64,000 nucleotides of DNA from Flavobacterium succinicans LMG 10402 (GTDB taxonomy: Bacteria > Bacteroidota > Bacteroidia > Flavobacteriales > Flavobacteriaceae): positions 34,911 through 98,910 of the forward strand of contig NZ_JATV01000017.1 in assembly GCF_000611675.1 (NCBI RefSeq), in the 5' to 3' direction. This document shows, in pieces, positions 7,716 through 16,018 of the stretch (position 1 is its first letter; every line of letters starts with the position of its first letter). The position numbers and the translations under genes were made by a program. The notes beneath the pieces were generated by a model, which ran no database searches, was not told the DNA's origin, and was given only the letters and a program-made list of their open reading frames with translations.

Positions 7716-9485
7716 TTACTCCACTTTTGCCACAGGAGTTTTGGGTCCGATACCATTATTGTTAAAGGCTTCGATTTGGAAATAATACGCATCGGAGCGG
7801 TCTAAGGCATTCAAATAGTATTCGTTTTTGCCGTACACCATGACAGATCCGTATAATTTATCAGGCGATTTTCCGAAGTAAATCACATAACCATCCGCTT
7901 GGGGTTCTTGTTCCCATTTGAACCACACGTTGCGGCGTTCGCCTTTTACTTTGGGTCCGGAACGCAGTGGCGCGAAGTTTTTGACCATTGCAGGGGCTTT
8001 TCCGTTCCCTTTTCCAAAAGCTCTGAAGCCACTGATGGCAAATTTACCGTCTGGCATGGCTATGTTTTCTATTTTCAAATAGCGGCCTTTGATTGGTTTT
8101 TCGAATTCTAGGTACTCGTGCGGCACGTCTTTGGTACTTTTACTTTTATCAGCAATCACTTTCCAGTTTTTTTGATTGTCAGAAACCGAAAGGATGTATT
8201 TATGTCCCGAAGTCGTTTCGGGTTTGCCCATTAGCGTGGCGTCTTGATCGGCAAAATTGATTTGCACGGCGTTGATGGTACTTACTTCACCTAAATCCGA
8301 AATTATCCATTCGCCTTTGCCACCGGTTTTGGCCGACCAATAGGTTTTGATGTCTTCATTAACCGCATTGTTGGCTTGAAAGCCACCCAAAGTTGAGGAA
8401 ACACTTACTGGTTTGTTGTAATTCAGCAACATCCAACCCGAAAAACTTTCTTGGCCATGGCTTTTTTGTTGGGCAGGCAAGAAGGTAGGATAGTCGCCAT
8501 AAGCAGTGTTAGAATACAAAATCCCATCCTTGTCGATACCCGCGGGCCAAATCCCTAATCGACGTTCGAAGTTATTTTTGGTACCCACCACAATGGTCGA
8601 AACGTGCCAAAACGCATCGTTCGCGTCTTCAAACGTGGCACCATGTCCAGCGCCACGAGCATAACCACCCGGTTTGTATGAAAACGGGTTGTGCGATTGG
8701 TATTCAAACGGGCCTAACGGATTTTTACTAGTGTACACGCCGTCGCCATAACCGCTAAATTCGGTGCCAGGCCCGCCGTATTGCAAGTAATACGTGCCTT
8801 TGTGTTTGGTCATAAACGCACCTTCCATAAACGGTTGCATGAAGGTATTGTCGTTGTTTTCGCCAAAGCGTTCCCAGCCGTGTTCGTGTTCGTTGAGAGC
8901 GATAAGCGGTATCACTTCGCCTTCGGGTTGAAAGGTTTTACGATTCAATTTCACGCCATACAACGGATAGACATTGCTTGAACCATAATATTCATAGACT
9001 TCGTCTTTCTCTTTATCCCAAAAAATTTGTGGATCCCAAGCGCCGGCTTCTGATTTGTGCACCAATTCTTTCCAGTCGTCTTTGGTGGGGTTTTTACTCA
9101 TCCAAATCGGGAATTCTTTCCCATGCGTAGAACCCACCACGAGTAGCGTATCGTTCACAAACGAAAGCGAAGGCGCACAAAGTTCGTCATACACTTTGTG
9201 TTCCGGACGCAAAAATTTACGCGAGACAAACTTCCAGTCTAGCATGTCTTTACTGTGCCAGTAGCCCCACTGATTGGTGGCAAACAAATAATAATTGCCT
9301 TTGAAAAAAGTAATCACCGGATCGGCCGTAGCGCGGTGTTTGCCTTGGGTAACAAAGTTAGGAATAGGGCAGTAGCCATAATCAATATTTATGGGGTTGC
9401 AATACGTTTTTTGTTGCGCTTGAACCGAACCAAAAAAGAGGGTCAGCAAAAGAGCAACAGCTAATTTTTTTATAGATAAAATCAT
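7716..9485 (-). CDS. Secreted GH43-like glycoside hydrolase with F5/8 type C and Fn3-like domains
   Basis: 589-residue exported protein; the signal peptide ends near QAQQ. The GH43 five-bladed propeller spans about residues 25-340: the catalytic base is probably D55 in TADPVITFFKGNYYLF, the pKa modulator lies in GAWDPQIFWD, and the general acid may be the Glu in PFMEGAFMTKHKGTYYLQY. A discoidin (F5/8 C) sugar-binding domain follows (AVNEDIKTYWSAKTGGKGEW), then a C-terminal Fn3-like segment. GH43 enzymes mostly act on arabinans, xylans or galactans, so it is an odd partner for the glucan-type enzymes beside it. The ATG at 9485 was chosen over a TTG three codons upstream. Last gene of the PUL. 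Confidence 0.85.
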   Translation of the reverse strand: MILSIKKLAVALLLTLFFGSVQAQQKTYCNPINIDYGYCPIPNFVTQGKHRATADPVITFFKGNYYLFATNQWGYWHSKDMLDWKFVSRKFLRPEHKVYDELCAPSLSFVNDTLLVVGSTHGKEFPIWMSKNPTKDDWKELVHKSEAGAWDPQIFWDKEKDEVYEYYGSSNVYPLYGVKLNRKTFQPEGEVIPLIALNEHEHGWERFGENNDNTFMQPFMEGAFMTKHKGTYYLQYGGPGTEFSGYGDGVYTSKNPLGPFEYQSHNPFSYKPGGYARGAGHGATFEDANDAFWHVSTIVVGTKNNFERRLGIWPAGIDKDGILYSNTAYGDYPTFLPAQQKSHGQESFSGWMLLNYNKPVSVSSTLGGFQANNAVNEDIKTYWSAKTGGKGEWIISDLGEVSTINAVQINFADQDATLMGKPETTSGHKYILSVSDNQKNWKVIADKSKSTKDVPHEYLEFEKPIKGRYLKIENIAMPDGKFAISGFRAFGKGNGKAPAMVKNFAPLRSGPKVKGERRNVWFKWEQEPQADGYVIYFGKSPDKLYGSVMVYGKNEYYLNALDRSDAYYFQIEAFNNNGIGPKTPVAKVE

Positions 9486-9560
9486 TGTAGTCAAATTATT
9501 TGAAGGGTTAAGACAGTGTTAGTTTTTTAGGAACAAAAACAAAAGGCCTATCAGGAAACA

Positions 9561-9629
9561 TGGGACCCGCTATCCGCTATATCTTTGTTTTTCTTGAAAA
9601 AAAAACAAAGGATGCCGCTACTATCGGGG
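9561..9629. repeat. Stem-loop intergenic repeat, CCGYTATATCTTT family, copy 2
   Basis: ATCCGCTATATCTTTG, a T-rich/A-rich stem (CTTTGTTTTT at 9582 with AAAACAAAG to 9609), then GGATGCCGCTACTATC. The outside matches copy 1 at 2312-2396 while the stem sequence differs. It lies between the GH3 terminator and the GH43 gene. Confidence 0.6.
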
Positions 9630-9678
9630 TTAAAGAGTCACAAAGAGCTTTTTTATTATCATCCCAATGCTTGTAAAA

Positions 9679-9715
9679 AAAACACCCTCCGAAATAAGTA
9701 TCGAAGGGTGTTTTT
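9679..9715. terminator. Terminator-like hairpin after the GH3 gene
   Basis: AAAACACCCTCCGA pairs with TCGAAGGGTGTTTT (one mismatch) next to T and A runs on both sides, so it could work in either direction. It begins 4 bp past the GH3 stop on the minus strand. GH43 may therefore have a separate or read-through transcript. Confidence 0.75.
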
Positions 9716-9718
9716 AGT

Positions 9719-12028
9719 TTAGTCTACTAACTCGAAACTTACTTTGTTTTCGGCATTGGAATCGGTGCCTACAAAAACTTCGAAAAGTCCAGGTTCGGCT
9801 ACAAAATCCAAATCAGAGTTATAGAATTTTAATTTTTCAATTGAAATTTCAAACGTAACGGTTTGTTTTTCTCCTTTTTTCAAACTGATTTTTTTGAAAT
9901 CTTTCAATTCTCTAACCGGTCTGGTTACGCTTCCTACCATATCTCTGATGTATAACTGAACCACTTCTTTACCATCGTAATTTCCGGTGTTGGTTACATC
10001 AACCGAAACTTTCACAGTTTCATTGGCTTTCATTTTAGTAGAAGAAATAGCCAAATTACTATAGTTGAAAGTCGTATAGCTCAATCCGTAACCAAAAGCA
10101 AATAAAGGCTCGTTACGCTCGTCAATATAATTTGAACGGAATTTTTCAAATTTACCTTCTTTGTTCATCAATGGGCGACCCGTATTTTTTGCGTTATAAT
10201 AAATGGGCACTTGCCCGATACTTCTTGGGAAAGTAGCGGTTAATTTTCCAGAAGGATTCACGTCGCCAAACAACACATCAGCGATCGCTAATCCTGCTTC
10301 ACTACCCGCAAACCAAGCATTCAAAATAGCAGGTACTTTTTCATTTTCATCTACCAAAACCAAAGGTCTTCCGTTGAAAAGCACCAAAACTACTGGTTTT
10401 CCTGTTTTTAATAAAGCAGCCAATAAATCCTTTTGTACTTGAGGAATTTCAAGATTCGTACGGCTACTTGATTCTCCGCTGTACTCCGCAGATTCTCCAA
10501 GCGCCGCCACAATCACATCTGATTGGTTGGCAATTTTTAATGCTTCGTCTAATAATTCTTTATCGGTACGGTGGTCTCTGTGTAATGTTTTTCCAAACAT
10601 GGTCGCTTTTTCTTCCAAAGCAGCGTCGTATTCTAAGTTACTTCCTTTAGCGTACAAGATATTGGCGTTTTTTCCTGCCACGGTTTGCATACCTGAAAGT
10701 AATGAAATGGATTTTTCAAAGCGTGTAGCCACACTCCAAGTACCCGACATATTTTCTTTAGCATCTGCCAAAGGTCCGATTAAAGCAATCGTACTTGATT
10801 TTTTCAAAGGCAATAGTTGTCCTTGGTTTTTTAGCAATACTAAAGATTGCGCTGCTGTAGTTCTGGCTTCATTACGATTTGCTGTAGTGAAAATTTCGTT
10901 TTTAGCACGTTTTTCATCGCAATATTTGTAAGGGTCGTGGAATAACCCAAGGTCATATTTGGCTTCCAACATCAATCGAACGGCGTTGTCGATTTGTGCG
11001 ATGGTTACCTTTTTTTCATCCACAGATTTTTTTAGGGTTTTCAAGAAACCTTCTCCTACCATGTCCATTTCTACTCCTGCATTCAAGGCCAAAGCCGAAA
11101 CGGTTTGCAAATCGCCCATACCGTGATCGATCATTTCAGGAATTCCTGTAAAATCCGTTACTACAAATCCTTTGAAACCCCATTGTTTTCTCAATACATC
11201 GGTCATTAACCATTTGTTCCCGGTAGCTGGAACACCGTCTACTTCGTTAAATGAGGCCATTACTGATCCTACACCTGCGTCGATAGCTGCTTTGTAAGGG
11301 GCAAAATATTCGTTGTACATTCTGATTTTACTCATGTCAACTGTGTTGTAATCTCGTCCTGCTTCTGGAGCGCCATACAAGGCAAAGTGTTTTACACAGG
11401 CCAAGATCGTATTGTTTTTGGTCAAATCATCGCCTTGATACCCTTTAACCATGGCCTCAGCGATTAGTGAACCCAAATATGGGTCTTCTCCTGAACCTTC
11501 AGAAACTCTTCCCCATCTAGCATCTCTCGAAACATCTACCATAGGTGAGAACGTCCAGTTGATACCATCGGCGCTGGCTTCTTGAGCAGCGATTTGTGCA
11601 CTTCTTTTGATCAATTCCATGTCCCAAGTGCTTGATAATCCTAATGGAATTGGGAAAGTGGATTCATATCCGTGAATCACGTCCATCCCGAATAACAACG
11701 GAATTTTAAGACGGCTTTTTTCAACGGCTATTTTTTGAACTTCTCTAATTTTTTTAGCCGATTTGATGTTGAATAAACCACCTACTTTACCCTCTTCAAT
11801 ATTTTTACCCACATTCGTACTACTAGAAGCTCCTGTGGTAATGTCTCCTGAAGTCGGAAGGTTTAGCTGACCAATTTTTTCATCCAACGTCATTTGGGAA
11901 ATTAAATCGGCTACAAATTCGGCTTTTGGTTTGATTTTGGCAGTGTTTTTTGCTCCCTTTTTTTGGCTGTAGCCAATACAGGAAACACTTAATAGTAGTA
12001 CTAGTAATCTTGTCGTGTTCATCATCAT
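9719..12028 (-). CDS. bglX: Periplasmic GH3 beta-glucosidase, BglX-like
   Basis: 769-residue exported family 3 glycoside hydrolase with the usual order: N-terminal (beta/alpha)8 barrel, alpha/beta sandwich and C-terminal Fn3-like domain. Motifs are LLFGMDVIHGYESTFPIPLG, DARWGRVSEGSGEDPYLGS and FVVTDFTGIPEM, with the nucleophile near D292. The Fn3-like end has VTNTGNYDGKEVVQLYIRD. It releases glucose from oligosaccharides entering the periplasm. With a GH144-like enzyme upstream, a sophoro-oligosaccharide (beta-1,2) substrate is plausible, as for GH3 enzymes of similar Bacteroides loci. Three tandem ATGs make the exact start uncertain by 6 bp. Confidence 0.93.
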   Translation of the reverse strand: MMMNTTRLLVLLLSVSCIGYSQKKGAKNTAKIKPKAEFVADLISQMTLDEKIGQLNLPTSGDITTGASSSTNVGKNIEEGKVGGLFNIKSAKKIREVQKIAVEKSRLKIPLLFGMDVIHGYESTFPIPLGLSSTWDMELIKRSAQIAAQEASADGINWTFSPMVDVSRDARWGRVSEGSGEDPYLGSLIAEAMVKGYQGDDLTKNNTILACVKHFALYGAPEAGRDYNTVDMSKIRMYNEYFAPYKAAIDAGVGSVMASFNEVDGVPATGNKWLMTDVLRKQWGFKGFVVTDFTGIPEMIDHGMGDLQTVSALALNAGVEMDMVGEGFLKTLKKSVDEKKVTIAQIDNAVRLMLEAKYDLGLFHDPYKYCDEKRAKNEIFTTANRNEARTTAAQSLVLLKNQGQLLPLKKSSTIALIGPLADAKENMSGTWSVATRFEKSISLLSGMQTVAGKNANILYAKGSNLEYDAALEEKATMFGKTLHRDHRTDKELLDEALKIANQSDVIVAALGESAEYSGESSSRTNLEIPQVQKDLLAALLKTGKPVVLVLFNGRPLVLVDENEKVPAILNAWFAGSEAGLAIADVLFGDVNPSGKLTATFPRSIGQVPIYYNAKNTGRPLMNKEGKFEKFRSNYIDERNEPLFAFGYGLSYTTFNYSNLAISSTKMKANETVKVSVDVTNTGNYDGKEVVQLYIRDMVGSVTRPVRELKDFKKISLKKGEKQTVTFEISIEKLKFYNSDLDFVAEPGLFEVFVGTDSNAENKVSFELVD

Positions 12029-12083
12029 TGTCTTTTTTTAATTGATTCTATGTTCTTTTGAAATCTCAAAAGAAGGGTAAAAT

Positions 12084-12125
12084 TTGTACCAGAATTAGGC
12101 TTGTTAAGGCTCAATTCTGGTACAA
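12084..12125 (-). promoter_or_regulatory. Intercistronic hairpin between the GH144-like and GH3 genes
   Basis: TTGTACCAGAATT and AATTCTGGTACAA are perfect 13-bp inverted arms around a 16-bp loop. There is no strong T run, so it may be a processing or mRNA-stability hairpin, or a weak attenuator, rather than a terminator. Confidence 0.5.
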
Positions 12126-12153
12126 TTGATAATTCATTTAACCGAAATACGGC

Positions 12154-13551
12154 TTATCGAATTCCGTATTTTGGGGATTCAAATCCTAATTTAGTCAAGC
12201 CGGCTTTTACTTCGGGGGCGTTCATAAATAGTTTCCATAACAATCCAGATCTATAATTTTCGATCATAGGAGCGATGGTTCCTTGGTCGATGGCCAAATA
12301 GCGAGGCGTTACCCAATTGTAATGCGGTGAAAAGGCATCGTAAGGACCAGCGATTCCGACATATTTTGCTTTATTTTCATCGTATACATAGCGTAAAAAT
12401 TTCATAGATTCTACGGGAGTAAACGGGAACGAAGACAAGGCAGCCGTTGGTGTAATTACTCCGTTATCGTTTTTAGGTTCATGGGCGGTGTAGCCTGTGG
12501 TGCCATCAGGATTACGGGTGTAACTTGCTGTTAATCCCCAACATTTGTCAGAGTAATCTTTAAAGTTTTTAGGATTGTCTTGACTGTATTTCACCATGAT
12601 TTTGGCGTGATTTTGCGTCAAAGTGCCATAGTCGGCATATTGGTCTTTCAATTGGTTTGGATCTAATCCTAAATAGGAATAATGCGACCAAAACATTGGG
12701 CCCACATGACCCGCTGAACCGTTATAGCTCAACACGACAGGTAAGCCGTATTGCGAACCACCGTGTTTGATACCGCCATTTCGAGCCCAACCTTCGGTAT
12801 AGGCTTTGTTGGGAATAGTATGCGTTGGAGATGCAGCAGCCATGATATAGGTGATGAAACATTCGTTGTATCCTTCCAATTTAAAATTCATGTCCCAACC
12901 GTAGTTAGGTGACCAGTGCCAATACAAGGCGTTTTCACCTTTGGTGTACCAATCCCATTCTACACCTTTCCAAAGTTCGTCAGCTTTTTTAGCCAAGGCT
13001 TTTTCGGTAGCGTTTCCGTTTTTGAAATATTCTCTAATGGTGATTAAAGCCTGGCAAACAAAAGAAGTTTCTACTAAATCTCCTCCGTTGTCTTTGGTGC
13101 CAAAAGGAATCACTTTACCATCTTTATTATTCATCCAATGGGGCCAAGCTCCATGAAAACGATCGGCTTTTTCCAAAAAGTTTAAGGAAGTAGTTAGTCT
13201 TGCAACAGCTTCACCTCTTGGTAAAAAACCACGGTCTATTCCAACAATTAGCGTCATTAACCCAAAACCAGAGCCACCTGTTGTAATAATGTTAGCATCG
13301 AAATTTGGGTCGTCCGTAATATAGCGTTCTCTTGCCAATTTTGAGATCGGATCGGCATAGTCCCAGAAGTATTTGATGGCGTCTTTTTGAACCAAATCGA
13401 GTAACTCATTGTCGGTCAAAACGGCTTCTGGTGGAGTAGGTAGTGGGCTACCTTCTCCTTTGTTGTTGTTGTTGTTGTCAGAGGTGCATTTAGTACAAGC
13501 ACTGACCGTCACAGCTATTAATAATATATACCAGTATTTTTTCATCTTCAT
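12154..13551 (-). CDS. Glucoamylase-family (PF10091, GH144-like) lipoprotein
   Basis: 465-residue lipoprotein; the signal ends at a Cys in TVSACTKC, followed by an Asn-rich linker. Motifs of the (alpha/alpha)6-barrel glycoamylase family are KDAIKYFWDYADP, GSGFGLMTLIVGIDRGFL, GGDLVETSFVCQALI, GYNECFITYIMAAASP, WSHYSYLGLDP and YTAHEPKNDNGVITPTAALSSFPFTP. GH144 members characterised in Bacteroidota are endo-beta-1,2-glucanases, so this may be the polymer-cleaving enzyme of the locus. The family is also annotated as beta-glucosidase, and the linkage specificity cannot be read from sequence. Confidence 0.85.
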   Translation of the reverse strand: MKMKKYWYILLIAVTVSACTKCTSDNNNNNKGEGSPLPTPPEAVLTDNELLDLVQKDAIKYFWDYADPISKLARERYITDDPNFDANIITTGGSGFGLMTLIVGIDRGFLPRGEAVARLTTSLNFLEKADRFHGAWPHWMNNKDGKVIPFGTKDNGGDLVETSFVCQALITIREYFKNGNATEKALAKKADELWKGVEWDWYTKGENALYWHWSPNYGWDMNFKLEGYNECFITYIMAAASPTHTIPNKAYTEGWARNGGIKHGGSQYGLPVVLSYNGSAGHVGPMFWSHYSYLGLDPNQLKDQYADYGTLTQNHAKIMVKYSQDNPKNFKDYSDKCWGLTASYTRNPDGTTGYTAHEPKNDNGVITPTAALSSFPFTPVESMKFLRYVYDENKAKYVGIAGPYDAFSPHYNWVTPRYLAIDQGTIAPMIENYRSGLLWKLFMNAPEVKAGLTKLGFESPKYGIR

Positions 13552-13567
13552 TTATTTTATGATTTGA

Positions 13568-13598
13568 TACCCATCAGAGAGAAGTATTCTGATGGGTA
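13568..13598 (-). promoter_or_regulatory. Intercistronic hairpin between the LamG and GH144-like genes
   Basis: TACCCATCAGA and TCTGATGGGTA form a perfect 11-bp stem with a 9-nt loop in the 58-bp gap. No T run follows on the minus strand, so a processing or stability role is more likely than full termination. Confidence 0.5.
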
Positions 13599-13609
13599 CT
13601 AAATCCTTA

Positions 13610-14542
13610 TTATCGATTGTCTTTTTCTAGTTTGAATAAAGCAGACACTTCATTGTCGGTTAGTGCCGAGTCATACATCCTAAATTCATCCATCAAGCCA
13701 GCAAAACTTGTTGCCCAAGGTTGGTCAGAACCGTTATTTAAAGGTGGAGTGGTTTCAAATTGATGCGTTCCAAATACTACCTTTCCATTGGTGCCTACCA
13801 TTTCGAAATTGCCATATTTTGGGGCATTGTTCGGATTGTCAGGACCACCAGGATTGTTGGCATAACATAGTTTAGCTAAAACGACAGCACCATTTAGGTA
13901 ACCAGAAATAGTGCTTGTTGTTGCGTTATATGAAAGCACTACATGAATCCATTTGTTTAAACTATCATCAATATTCATGATAATACTTTGTCCTCTCCAT
14001 ACTACACCAGCTCTTCCATTTTGAATGTCGAGTTTTAGTCTCAATCTATTTGGGAAGTTTTTATCTGGATTTTCCAAAAAGACATTTAGTCCCCCCCAAA
14101 ACTCGGTAGGTCGTACAATAGAGAACAAGCCTTGTGCCCCTTTTCCTTGTCCAGGACTACCTGCATCAGGCACGGTGTTGGCGGTGTTTAGCCAAAATGA
14201 GATCGTATGGTTGTTAACACTAGTAATTTTAGATGTACCAGTACCTATGGCATATCGAGCTTCTGTACTCGATCCTTTATAGGCATTACCTTTGATTCCT
14301 TTAGTGAAGTTTACTTTTGTGCCTTCTACATTCGAAATATTATTTTTACTATCGTTTAAGTTTCCATCAAAACTAAATTTAGCCACTAAATGATCTTTGG
14401 CGATATCGTCTGAATTTTCATATCCACCTACCGGTACGTAGGGAATAGGACTATTTACTTTGTCGATACTATCTTCGCAACCCAAAAGAAAAAGCGAGGC
14501 AATAGCAGCAGTTACTAATGAAATTGGTTTTATGTTTTTCAT
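13610..14542 (-). CDS. LamG-like (concanavalin-fold) surface lipoprotein
   Basis: 310-residue lipoprotein with lipobox FLLGC. From about residue 50 on it is a Laminin_G_3/concanavalin-like jelly roll: LVAKFSFDGNLNDSKNN, NHTISFWLNTAN, KWIHVVLSYNATTSTISGYLNG and SFAGLMDEFRMYDSALTDNEVSALF. Its place directly after SusD is where surface glycan-binding proteins sit in Bacteroidota loci, so it probably binds the polysaccharide on the cell surface. No catalytic motif of a LamG-fold hydrolase is apparent. Confidence 0.8.
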   Translation of the reverse strand: MKNIKPISLVTAAIASLFLLGCEDSIDKVNSPIPYVPVGGYENSDDIAKDHLVAKFSFDGNLNDSKNNISNVEGTKVNFTKGIKGNAYKGSSTEARYAIGTGTSKITSVNNHTISFWLNTANTVPDAGSPGQGKGAQGLFSIVRPTEFWGGLNVFLENPDKNFPNRLRLKLDIQNGRAGVVWRGQSIIMNIDDSLNKWIHVVLSYNATTSTISGYLNGAVVLAKLCYANNPGGPDNPNNAPKYGNFEMVGTNGKVVFGTHQFETTPPLNNGSDQPWATSFAGLMDEFRMYDSALTDNEVSALFKLEKDNR

Positions 14543-14559
14543 TTTGATTATTTTAAAAG

Positions 14560-16014
14560 TTAGTAGTTAGGATTTTGGGTAGTAATACCACCACTTTGGC
14601 GGATAAAATCAAATGGGATTGGGAATACTTCATGTTTGCCTTTGACAAAAGTTTTCCCTTGTTTAGCAAATGCGCTTTCTGCTTGTCCTGTTCTCACTAG
14701 GTCAAAATAACGATCGTGTTCAAAGGCTAATTCTACGCGTCTTTCTTTCCAAATAGCTTGCTTCACTTCGCTTTGTGAAAGCGCAGTAGTGTTGGCTAAA
14801 CCTGCACGGTTTCTAATTTGGTTCAATAAAGGAATGGCTGCACTTGTTTGTCCTAATTCGTTCAATGCTTCTGCTTTCATTAAGAGTACTTCTGCATAAC
14901 GCATGTACTTGATGTTGGTGTCAGAATGGTCAGCATCAGTAAATTTAGAGGAATAAGCTTTTAAATTATAGGCAGCATTTTCAACCGTATTTGGAACTAC
15001 TCTGCCATCGTATAAGGTTGTACCTCTAAAAATAATAGTTCCCTCTTTACGGACATCACCAGGCTCATAAGCATCTATCAGACTTTGTGAAGGTGTGTTG
15101 AAGCCCCATCCCCAACCTCCGGCACCACGAGCACCTTGAACTTGGGAATATTGTTGAATTCCTTTTGCTGGAATTTCTCCCACTCCTTGAATTTCATAAA
15201 TGGATTCCGCATCGTTTTCTCCTTCTATGCGAAACATTTTAGCGTAATCAGGGCTTAAGGAATAACCAGTCACTGCATTACAGTGGTCTACCACATTTTG
15301 CCATTTTTGTTGGTACAAACTTACTTTGGCTAATAAGGCATGTGCTGCACCTTTTGAAGCTCTTGCTTTTTCACTGCTTGGATAAGCAGATCTATCTGGT
15401 AAGGCTGCTATAGCATCTTTCAAATCATTTTCGATAAAAGCATACACTTCAGTGGCACTTTTACGAGTCAAAAGCATTAATTTATCTTCTTCAGAAGAAG
15501 GATTGGGTAATCGATCCACGATAGGTACTCCACCAAAGGTTTTAACAAGGGTAAAATACATCATGGCGCGTAGATACTTCGCTTCGCCAATTAATCGGTT
15601 ACGAAGTCCTTCATCTGCTTTTGTTAGTTTAGGAAGGATATTCAAGGCTTGATTTGCTCTGTTGATTCCGACATAATTAGCATTAAAAACATCTCGTACC
15701 GATGGAATAGAAGAGTTAAACGTTAATGCATCTAATAGGTCTTTATCCGATCCTGTGTCGCCAGGAGACGATCCTTTGTCTGCATCATCAGAAGCGATAC
15801 TCGTAAGGCCGATCCATTGGAAAGAAGACATGTCGTAGTCTAAAAATTTACTATAAATAGCCGTTACAAAAGATTTGGCACCTTCGTTGTTGTTGAACAA
15901 TTCAATATCATCTGTAGAAATAGATTCGTTTTGATCTACGTCTAGAAAATCATTAGCACATCCCGCAAAAAGGAAAACGGATAGTGAAAACAGGGATATA
16001 TATATCTTTTTCAT
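14560..16014 (-). CDS. susD: SusD/RagB-family nutrient-binding lipoprotein
   Basis: 484-residue outer-membrane lipoprotein that caps the SusC channel and binds glycan. The signal MKKIYISLFSLSVFLFAGC supports this ATG rather than a 19-residue upstream extension. SusD features are FLDVDQNESISTDD, YLRAMMYFTLVKTFGGVPIV, the TPR-like helix AHALLAKVSLYQQKWQNV, RYAEVLLMKAEALNELG and the C-terminal WKERRVELAFEHDRYFDLVR. It starts 4 bp after SusC ends, so the two are translated together. Confidence 0.96.
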   Translation of the reverse strand: MKKIYISLFSLSVFLFAGCANDFLDVDQNESISTDDIELFNNNEGAKSFVTAIYSKFLDYDMSSFQWIGLTSIASDDADKGSSPGDTGSDKDLLDALTFNSSIPSVRDVFNANYVGINRANQALNILPKLTKADEGLRNRLIGEAKYLRAMMYFTLVKTFGGVPIVDRLPNPSSEEDKLMLLTRKSATEVYAFIENDLKDAIAALPDRSAYPSSEKARASKGAAHALLAKVSLYQQKWQNVVDHCNAVTGYSLSPDYAKMFRIEGENDAESIYEIQGVGEIPAKGIQQYSQVQGARGAGGWGWGFNTPSQSLIDAYEPGDVRKEGTIIFRGTTLYDGRVVPNTVENAAYNLKAYSSKFTDADHSDTNIKYMRYAEVLLMKAEALNELGQTSAAIPLLNQIRNRAGLANTTALSQSEVKQAIWKERRVELAFEHDRYFDLVRTGQAESAFAKQGKTFVKGKHEVFPIPFDFIRQSGGITTQNPNY

Positions 16015-16018
16015 TGTA

